Origin: Chloroflexota bacterium
GTDB lineage: Bacteria > Chloroflexota > Anaerolineae > Promineifilales > Promineifilaceae
Reading direction: 5' to 3'
Length of the DNA stretch: 64,000 bases
NCBI GenBank assembly: GCA_022616275.1
Contig: JAKEFB010000182.1
Span: 1-64,000 of the forward strand
The notes under the pieces are model-generated. The model was not told where the DNA came from. It did not search any database and saw only the letters and a list, made by a program, of their open reading frames with translations. Of this stretch, positions 58,335-64,000 are shown in pieces (the first letter of the stretch is position 1; every line of letters begins with the position of its first letter). The position numbers were made by a program, and so were the translations under genes.

Positions 58335-59006
58335 GTGGACATCCGCAACAAAGCCATACACGACCCCGTCTGTGATATGTATGCTGTAGACGCCTATATG
58401 CGTTGGGCCTTGCAGGCGGCCGAGGAAGTGGTCGGCCAAAAAGGCATGGCCATCGTCTTGCGCCAGGCCGGGCTGGAGCGGTTCATTAACAATTACCCGC
58501 TCAACGATCTACACGCCAGTGGCAATATCACCTTCGGCGACTATGCTAACCTGAGCGCCGCTCTGTTGAATTTCTTCGGCCGGGCCGGCAAAAGCATGAC
58601 CATCCGCATCGGCCGGTTGTCGGCCCAATACGCCACCGAACAGCAAAGCGCCACCTTTGGCCTGGGCACCCTGGTCAAAGCCTCTCGCCTGCTGCCCCTG
58701 AACGCCCAACAAAGGGCCGGCCTGATGGTCATGCAAAACGGCCTGCGTAAGCTGGCCCAGGCCGTAGGCCAGGAAAACAAACTCCGCATCGAAGACCGGG
58801 GCCACGCCTTGGCCTACGTAGACGAGACTTGCGCGATGTGTGCCGGTAAAGAAGCCGATATGCCCATCTGCTGGGTTTTCAACGGTACCCTCATGGAAAG
58901 CACCCGCTGGCTGACTGGCAAGGACTTTGAGATAGAGGAGGTGGAGTGCCGGGCGATGGGCGCACTGGCCTGCGTCTGGGAGATCAAGAAAACGCCAAAA
59001 GAGTAA
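58335..59006 (+). CDS. V4R-like ligand-binding domain protein
   Basis: The protein has 223 residues from GTG 58335. The frame is open far upstream, but this start follows GAGGT. The second half (FGLGTLVKASRLLPLNAQQR, LRIEDRGHALAYVDETCAMC, VFNGTLMESTRWLTGKDFEI, EEVECRAMGALACVWEI) follows the V4R pattern, where Cys residues bind zinc and the pocket takes small ligands such as hydrocarbons or tetrapyrroles. The Cys set (CAMC, C in PICW, VEC, LAC) is present. A sensor role is plausible; no output domain is attached. It lies close to the preceding gene. Confidence 0.7.
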   Translation: MDIRNKAIHDPVCDMYAVDAYMRWALQAAEEVVGQKGMAIVLRQAGLERFINNYPLNDLHASGNITFGDYANLSAALLNFFGRAGKSMTIRIGRLSAQYATEQQSATFGLGTLVKASRLLPLNAQQRAGLMVMQNGLRKLAQAVGQENKLRIEDRGHALAYVDETCAMCAGKEADMPICWVFNGTLMESTRWLTGKDFEIEEVECRAMGALACVWEIKKTPKE

Positions 59007-59411
59007 GGGCGGCCGTATTATACGGTATACTCGGCCGGGGCGTGGCCCTCCACTTTCGTCACCCTCAGCATGGCATTAAACGCGGTTATAAGCAAATTGG
59101 GAACAAAGTAAGGTGCAGGGTCGTTGTAGAAATGTGTTACTATTCGACCAGGTGAACGTCTTTTGGAAATACATCCTGGTGACGCCCGTCCCTGCAAAAC
59201 TGGCTGCTGTGCCAGGGGATAGTATAAGAAAAAGGAGTGGGAAGCGAATCTCGCGGGTGGCGTGAGCGAGGCTGGAAGCAGCATTAAAGCCCGTCTGTCC
59301 ATAGGTGGTCAAACGGCCGGCATAGCCTTCTGGGCTGTTGCCAAAACCACTCAACCCAGTATAATTCAATCGTGAGATCATCCTAATTGGGAGAAAAAGA
59401 GGGACGGAATT

Positions 59412-60599
59412 TTGAGTAACGAAGCGATGGGACAGTCGGGTATGGGCGTCGAGCATCCCATGAATTTCCTGTTAACCGAGGATTATAACCTGGGCTTTCC
59501 CCAGGTAGGCGAGGTACGTCATGGCCAGGTTGTTGCCTATCGCAGCAACGAAATTCTGGTAGATATTGGCGCTAAATCCGAAGGGGTCATTGCCACCGAA
59601 GAGGTGGAAGCGATGGATACCGCCACCAAGCAACTGTTCCAGGTCGGTAGCTGGGTTTCCGTCTACATCGTCAACCCTGAAGACGAGGACGGCAATATCG
59701 TCCTGTCTTACAGCAAGGCCCTGGAAGAGGAGGACTGGCTCAAGGCGCAACAACTCCTCGAGAGCCAGGAAGCATACCAGGGCAAGGTAATTGGTTATAA
59801 CAAAGGTGGCGTGCTGATCAAGTTGGGTATGGTCCGTGGTTTTGTGCCCACTTCCCAACTCAGCGCCAACCGCCGCATCAACAGCGCCAAAGCATCTACC
59901 GAGGAGTGCTTGCGGAAAATTGTTGGGGAAGAAATTATCACTCGGGTGATCGAGGTTGATCGCAGCCGCAACCGGTTGATCCTTTCCGAGCGGGCAGCCA
60001 CCAAAGAAATCCGCGAGGCCCAACGGGCCCAACTGCTGGAAAATTTGGAAGAAGGCGAAATTCGGGAAGGCCGAATTATGAACCTGGCCGACTTTGGCGC
60101 TTTTGTGGACATCGGTGGCCTGGAAGGGTTGGTCCACCTTTCTGAATTAAGCTGGAAGCGTGTTAACCACCCCTCGGAAATCTTGACCGTTGGTAGTCGT
60201 GTCAAGGTCTACGTTCTAAGTGTAGATCGGGAGAGGAACCGTGTGGCTTTAAGCCTGAAGCGATTGGAGCCGGATCCCTGGACGCTCGTCGAGGAAACCT
60301 ATCACGAGGGGCAGCTTGTTGAAGCTAGTGTAACCAAACTAACCAAGTATGGTGCTTTCGCTCGCCTCAATGACGATTACGAATTGGAAGGTCTGATTCA
60401 CATTTCTGAGTTGTCGGCCGACCGCGTCAATCACCCCCGCGACATCGTCCAAAAAGGACAGGTGGTGACGGCCCGGATTATTCGCATTGATCCGGAACAG
60501 CGCCAGCTAGGTCTTAGCCTGAAACAGGTTTCTTCTGACCAGTACATGGAAGCCGACCTGGCCATGGTCGAGCAGGGGAGCGAAGGCGAAGAGATTTAG
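59412..60599 (+). CDS. rpsA: four-domain S1 RNA-binding protein (ribosomal protein S1-like)
   Basis: This 395-residue protein has four S1 motifs at about residues 25-105, 115-200, 210-285 and 295-375 (GEVRHGQVVAYRSNEILVDI, YQGKVIGYNKGGVLIKLG, REGRIMNLADFGAFVDIGG, VEASVTKLTKYGAFARL). The third and fourth are the most canonical (GLVHLSELSWKRVNHPSEIL). It binds mRNA on the 30S subunit. The start codon is TTG 59412 with an imperfect GAGGGACGG upstream; ATG 59427 is an alternative. The 405-base region 59007-59411 shows no gene on either strand and probably holds its promoter and leader. Confidence 0.9.
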   Translation: MSNEAMGQSGMGVEHPMNFLLTEDYNLGFPQVGEVRHGQVVAYRSNEILVDIGAKSEGVIATEEVEAMDTATKQLFQVGSWVSVYIVNPEDEDGNIVLSYSKALEEEDWLKAQQLLESQEAYQGKVIGYNKGGVLIKLGMVRGFVPTSQLSANRRINSAKASTEECLRKIVGEEIITRVIEVDRSRNRLILSERAATKEIREAQRAQLLENLEEGEIREGRIMNLADFGAFVDIGGLEGLVHLSELSWKRVNHPSEILTVGSRVKVYVLSVDRERNRVALSLKRLEPDPWTLVEETYHEGQLVEASVTKLTKYGAFARLNDDYELEGLIHISELSADRVNHPRDIVQKGQVVTARIIRIDPEQRQLGLSLKQVSSDQYMEADLAMVEQGSEGEEI

Positions 60600-60667
60600 T
60601 GTTTTTATGACCGGTTTTAGGGTTACGGGGGTAGCCCTTGACCGGCTGGATACTGAGGTGTTTAACC

Positions 60668-63184
60668 GTGAACTCTAAAAATTGGGAGCGTTTTACGCAG
60701 AGAGCACGTCGGGTGTTAAGCCTGGCCCAAGAAGAGGCCGAGCGGCTTAACCATAGCTACATTGGTGGTGAACATGTGCTTATTGGCCTGCTTCGCGAAG
60801 AAGGCGGTGTTGCTGGCCGCGTATTACGCGAATTGGGCCTGGAGGCCACCCGTGTTCAGGCAATGGTGGAGCGTCTGTCTGGCGTGGGTACTCGTACCCC
60901 CTTTACCAAGATTGAATTATCGCCAAGCACCAAGCGCGTCCTGGAGTTGGCAGTTGAAGAAGCCCGTCGCATGGGCCAGCATTACATCAGCACAGAACAC
61001 TTGTTGCTGGGCATGGTCCGCCAGAATGAGGGCGTAGCCATTGACGTGTTAAAGAAGTTCGGCGTCAGCGCCGAGCAGGTGCGCCGCCAGACGCGGCGTA
61101 TGTTGAAAGAAAACCCGGTCCCGGCCGCCGCTGAACGGCCGACGACCCGCCGTCCGAAGCGGGAAAAGAGCAAGACGCCGCTGGTGGACCAACTGGCTAC
61201 CGACCTGACGGCGATGGCCGAGGAAGCCAAGCTCGACCCGGTTATCGGCCGTGACATGGAAATTGAACGAGTTATCCAGATCCTGGCCCGCCGGACCAAG
61301 AACAACCCGGCCCTCATTGGCGAGCCGGGCGTAGGCAAGACGGCCATCGTCGAAGGGCTGGCCCAACGAATTGTGGATGGCTACGTACCGGAAGTGCTCT
61401 ATAACAAGCGCGTGTTGCAACTGGACGTGGGTAGCCTGGTAGCCGGAACCATGTATCGTGGCCAGTTTGAGGAACGCCTGAAGCGAGTCATTGAAGAACT
61501 GAAATCCAGCGACGCCATCCTCTTCATTGACGAAGTCCACATGCTGGTCGGCGCCGGCTCGGCCGGCAGCGCCGTAGACGCCGCCAACATCCTCAAACCA
61601 GCCCTGGCGCGTGGCGAGCTGCAGTGTATTGGGGCCACCACCCTGGATGAGTACCGCAAGCATATCGAAAGCGACGCCGCCCTGGAGCGCCGTTTCCAAC
61701 CTATTCGGGTGGACGAACCAACACCGGACGAATCTATTCGTATCTTACAAGGTATTAAAGCTGCCTACGAAAAGCATCATAACCTGACGATTACCGACGA
61801 GGCCGTTCAGGCGGCCGTGATCCTGTCTACACGCTACGTCATTGACCGCTTCCTGCCTGATAAGGCTATAGACTTGATTGACGAAAGCTCGTCGCGGGTG
61901 CGCATGTACCGGGCCCCCCAACCGGCCGACATTCGCGAGGCCTACGACCGGCTGCGTGAATTGCGCGAAGAGCGCAACATGGCCCTGGAAGAAGGGCGCT
62001 ATGAGTACGCCGCCGAGGTGCGCGAGCAAGAAGAGGAAGTCCAGCGCAAGCTCGACCAGAGCCGGGCCGGTGAAGCGGAAGATGAGGACAGCGCCTTGAG
62101 AGTGACTGCGGCCGACATTGCCGAAGTCCTCTCGATGTGGACAGGTATTCCCGTGTCCCAGTTGACCGAAGCAGAGTCGCTCCGGCTGCTGCACATGGAA
62201 GAAGAGTTGACCAGGCATATCGTCGGCCAGCGCGAGGCCATTGAGGCCATTGCCAAGGCTGTGCGCCGGGCCCGGGCGGGTATGAAAGACCCCCGCCGCC
62301 CCATTGGCTCCTTCATCTTCCTTGGCCCCACGGGCGTTGGCAAGACGGAACTGACCAAGGCGCTGGCCATCTTCCTCTTTGGCAGCGAGGATGCGCTGGT
62401 GCAACTGGACATGTCCGAGTTTATGGAACGGCATAACGTCGCTCGACTCATCGGCTCACCGCCTGGCTACGTCGGTTACGAGGACGCCGGTCAGTTGACC
62501 GAGGCAGTCCGCCGCCGGCCGTACTCCATCGTCGTCTTCGACGAAGTCGAGAAAGCCCATCCCGAGGCCTTTAACATCCTGCTCCAGATCATGGAAGAAG
62601 GCCACCTCTCCGACGCCAAAGGCCACAAGGTTGACTTCCGCAATACCATCATTATCATGACCTCCAACGTCGGGGCCGAGATGATTAAGCGCGGGCCGAA
62701 CCTGGGCTTCTCTTTTATGCGCGACGTGGTCCGGGAAAATGAAGACGCTTATACCGAGATGCGCAAATCCCTCATGGAAGAGTTAAAACGCACCTTCCGG
62801 CCGGAGTTCATCAACCGCGTAGACAATATCATTGTCTTCCGGCAACTGACGCCCGATGACATCCGCCGGATCGTGGACATCATCCTGGAAGAGGTCCAAG
62901 TGCGTCTGGTCGAACATGAGTTGCACCTGGACGCGACGGACGCCGCCAAGGGCTGGCTCGTCGAGCACGGCTATGACCGCGACTACGGCGCCCGGCCGCT
63001 GCGCCGCCTGATCCAGCGTGAAGTGGAAGACCGCCTCTCCGACGCGATGCTCGTCGGCCAGTTCGGACATGGCGACACGATTCTGCTTGACGTGGAAGAG
63101 GATCAGGTAATCCTGCGTGAAGGTGAAAGCGGTGAGCCGGAGCAAACCGGCGAAGACATGGAGCCGGAGCTGGCAACCCCGTAA
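60668..63184 (+). CDS. clpC: ClpC-type AAA+ unfoldase subunit
   Basis: The protein has 838 residues. Two N-terminal Clp repeats ([40 protein letters not shown]) come first. AAA module 1 has Walker [14 protein letters not shown] and Walker [14 protein letters not shown] short UVR-type middle ([20 protein letters not shown]) precedes AAA module 2, with Walker [14 protein letters not shown] and [20 protein letters not shown]. It loads proteins into ClpP and acts in stress and quality control. The start is GTG 60668, fixed by GAGGTG 7 bases upstream. No clpP or mcsAB is adjacent. Confidence 0.95.
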   Translation: MNSKNWERFTQRARRVLSLAQEEAERLNHSYIGGEHVLIGLLREEGGVAGRVLRELGLEATRVQAMVERLSGVGTRTPFTKIELSPSTKRVLELAVEEARRMGQHYISTEHLLLGMVRQNEGVAIDVLKKFGVSAEQVRRQTRRMLKENPVPAAAERPTTRRPKREKSKTPLVDQLATDLTAMAEEAKLDPVIGRDMEIERVIQILARRTKNNPALIGEPGVGKTAIVEGLAQRIVDGYVPEVLYNKRVLQLDVGSLVAGTMYRGQFEERLKRVIEELKSSDAILFIDEVHMLVGAGSAGSAVDAANILKPALARGELQCIGATTLDEYRKHIESDAALERRFQPIRVDEPTPDESIRILQGIKAAYEKHHNLTITDEAVQAAVILSTRYVIDRFLPDKAIDLIDESSSRVRMYRAPQPADIREAYDRLRELREERNMALEEGRYEYAAEVREQEEEVQRKLDQSRAGEAEDEDSALRVTAADIAEVLSMWTGIPVSQLTEAESLRLLHMEEELTRHIVGQREAIEAIAKAVRRARAGMKDPRRPIGSFIFLGPTGVGKTELTKALAIFLFGSEDALVQLDMSEFMERHNVARLIGSPPGYVGYEDAGQLTEAVRRRPYSIVVFDEVEKAHPEAFNILLQIMEEGHLSDAKGHKVDFRNTIIIMTSNVGAEMIKRGPNLGFSFMRDVVRENEDAYTEMRKSLMEELKRTFRPEFINRVDNIIVFRQLTPDDIRRIVDIILEEVQVRLVEHELHLDATDAAKGWLVEHGYDRDYGARPLRRLIQREVEDRLSDAMLVGQFGHGDTILLDVEEDQVILREGESGEPEQTGEDMEPELATP

Positions 63185-63190
63185 GTATAG

Positions 63191-63245
63191 TGGGGATTAG
63201 AGATTGGAGACGGTAATCTCCAATCTCTAATCTCCAATCTCCCCA
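63191..63245. repeat. hairpin-forming tandem repeat, CTCCAAT family
   Basis: GATTAGAGATTGGAGA faces its complement TCTCCAATCTCTAATC after a CGGTAA loop. It lies between the convergent clpC and LysM lipoprotein genes. Confidence 0.75.
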
Positions 63246-63246
63246 C

Positions 63247-63624
63247 CTACCGAGGAATTACCAACACCTGCCCTACCTCAATCCGGTTAATATCGGCAAT
63301 ATTATTGACCTGGGCCAGCGCGTCCAGCGTCACGCCAAAACGCTCGGCAATTTCGGCCAGGGTGTCCCCGGGCTGGATGGTGTACGTTTCCTGGCCGGCC
63401 GCGGCGTCGGTGGCCGCCGGCGCCGTGGTCGGTGTGGCTGGTTCCGGCGTGGGGGCTGGCGTCCAGGTGGGTGGCAACCCGCTGTTCGGCGTAGACCGTG
63501 GCGACTGGTCCAGGCCAGGGCCGGCGTCGGGAGTCAAATCGGCCGTCGGGATTAACGTCGGCACACCCCCACCACAGGCAGCCAACAAAACCAGTAAAAC
63601 GAGCCCCCAAAATACCCGCTTCAT
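63247..63624 (-). CDS. small LysM lipoprotein
   Basis: The protein has 125 residues. The signal peptide ends in a lipobox (LVLLVLLAACGGG). A Pro/Thr-rich linker leads to one C-terminal LysM (YTIQPGDTLAEIAERFGVTL, then RIEVGQVLVIP). It likely tethers to peptidoglycan or polysaccharide at the surface. It is divergent from the protein-kinase gene at the window end. Confidence 0.88.
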   Translation of the reverse strand: MKRVFWGLVLLVLLAACGGGVPTLIPTADLTPDAGPGLDQSPRSTPNSGLPPTWTPAPTPEPATPTTAPAATDAAAGQETYTIQPGDTLAEIAERFGVTLDALAQVNNIADINRIEVGQVLVIPR

Positions 63625-63646
63625 CTCACCGCCTCCCTGTCTAAGG

Positions 63647-63711
63647 ATAGAGCTAGAGCTAGAGGAGTAGCTAAGGGACCAATCCTCTAGCTCTAGCTCT
63701 CGCTCTTGCTA
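63647..63711. repeat. hairpin-forming tandem repeat, CTCTAG family
   Basis: AGAGCTAGAGCTAGAGGA on the left faces TCCTCTAGCTCTAGCTCT on the right, then CGCTCTTGCT. It lies in the divergent gap between the LysM lipoprotein and the kinase gene. Confidence 0.75.
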
Positions 63712-63786
63712 CCAATAATGGTACCAGGATACAAGGGTTGAGCCGGATTCGCAACCACCCTTTCTCCGTGCTACAATCGGCCGCTC

Positions 63787-64000
63787 ATGACACCCCAGAA
63801 GATTGGACGTTACGAAATCAGAGGTGAACTCGGCCGGGGTGGCATGGCTACCGTTTACCGTGCCTTCGACCCCCGCTTCCGGCGGGAGGTGGCGATTAAG
63901 GTCCTGCTTCTGGGTGACTTCCCTGGCTCTCCCATCCAGGTAACGCTGGACAATTCCGGCGACCTGCAACCTTTCCAGACTGACGTCTACGTCTTTCCCG
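63787..64000 (+). CDS. Ser/Thr protein kinase-like N-terminus, cut by the window edge
   Basis: The first 71 codons are visible. [20 protein letters not shown] is the glycine-rich ATP loop, and REVAIKVLL holds the catalytic Lys of Hanks-type kinases. Immediately after it the sequence departs from the kinase pattern: [15 protein letters not shown] and [14 protein letters not shown] are not the expected FxREAxxxAxLxHPxIV region. The product may be an interrupted or fused kinase. The rest lies outside the window. Confidence 0.65.
   Translation, partial: MTPQKIGRYEIRGELGRGGMATVYRAFDPRFRREVAIKVLLLGDFPGSPIQVTLDNSGDLQPFQTDVYVFP

Noticed and set aside
59018-59456. Minus-strand open frames before the S1-protein gene
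   Set aside because: No recognisable domains or ribosome sites; they overlap the probable promoter region of rpsA.

Overview
The window looks like a 64 kb piece of a Chloroflexota chromosome, probably from an aerobic Anaerolineae- or Ardenticatenia-like lineage. This is inferred from several traits: very GC-rich DNA saturated with the word GGCCGG, many secreted or lipid-anchored proteins with Pro/Thr-rich linkers, beta-helix/FG-GAP, PPC and LysM proteins, a large SARP-type regulator, an archaeal-type AspRS, and a beta-oxidation cluster containing two acyl-CoA dehydrogenases. No rRNA, tRNA, CRISPR array or intact insertion sequence was recognised.

Layout. 1-3.6 kb is an AT-richer, probably acquired segment: an edge fragment of a minus-strand gene, a HEPN-like protein and a PD-(D/E)xK nuclease with a helix-hairpin-helix tail. 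A decayed copy of the start of the oxidoreductase gene at 10.3 kb follows. 3.8-12.5 kb holds a SARP/NB-ARC/TPR regulator divergent from a secreted beta-helix protein, then a flavin oxidoreductase and a small secreted protein. 12.6-20.3 kb is a minus-strand fatty-acid beta-oxidation operon (two acyl-CoA dehydrogenases, SDR, fused hydroxyacyl-CoA dehydrogenase/enoyl-CoA hydratase, thiolase) interrupted by a PIN toxin-antitoxin pair. 20.3-27 kb has fused folK-folP, a BY-kinase-like ATPase with a long coiled coil, a LysM/M23 peptidase, a UPF0316 membrane protein and a methyltransferase. 27-34 kb is a patchwork of small genes: rhodanese, DUF423, a coiled-coil protein coupled to a truncated HNH protein, coaBC, a nonsense-interrupted small gene, a toxin-like/DUF2283 pair, SRPBCC, two GNATs, an APH-type kinase and two membrane proteins.

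34.4-43.8 kb carries a copper-amine-oxidase-like protein fused to cytochrome c, then smpB with two tandem S41 (Tsp/Ctp) proteases, a membrane-anchored GH3 protein and a CDF transporter. 43.8-54.4 kb carries aspS, a PPC-repeat lipoprotein, an SDR-type threonine dehydrogenase, a di-haem cytochrome - histidine kinase - response regulator/cyclase operon, a MATE-like transporter and an MBL hydrolase. 54.4-64 kb carries a beta-propeller lipoprotein, a zinc-ribbon/LysM protein, two small cytoplasmic proteins, a four-domain S1 protein, ClpC, a LysM lipoprotein and the start of a Ser/Thr kinase cut by the window end.

The strongest unexplained signal is not a single gene. It is a set of short-period (6-9 bp) tandem repeats at gene junctions, most of them folding into hairpins, each locus using one of a few word families. 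Many begin exactly at, or contain, a stop codon, and some encode the ends of proteins. A second palindrome family with GTAGGGGC arms holds the stop codons of convergent genes. The most unusual single gene is the amine-oxidase-like/cytochrome c fusion at 34.4-36.6 kb.
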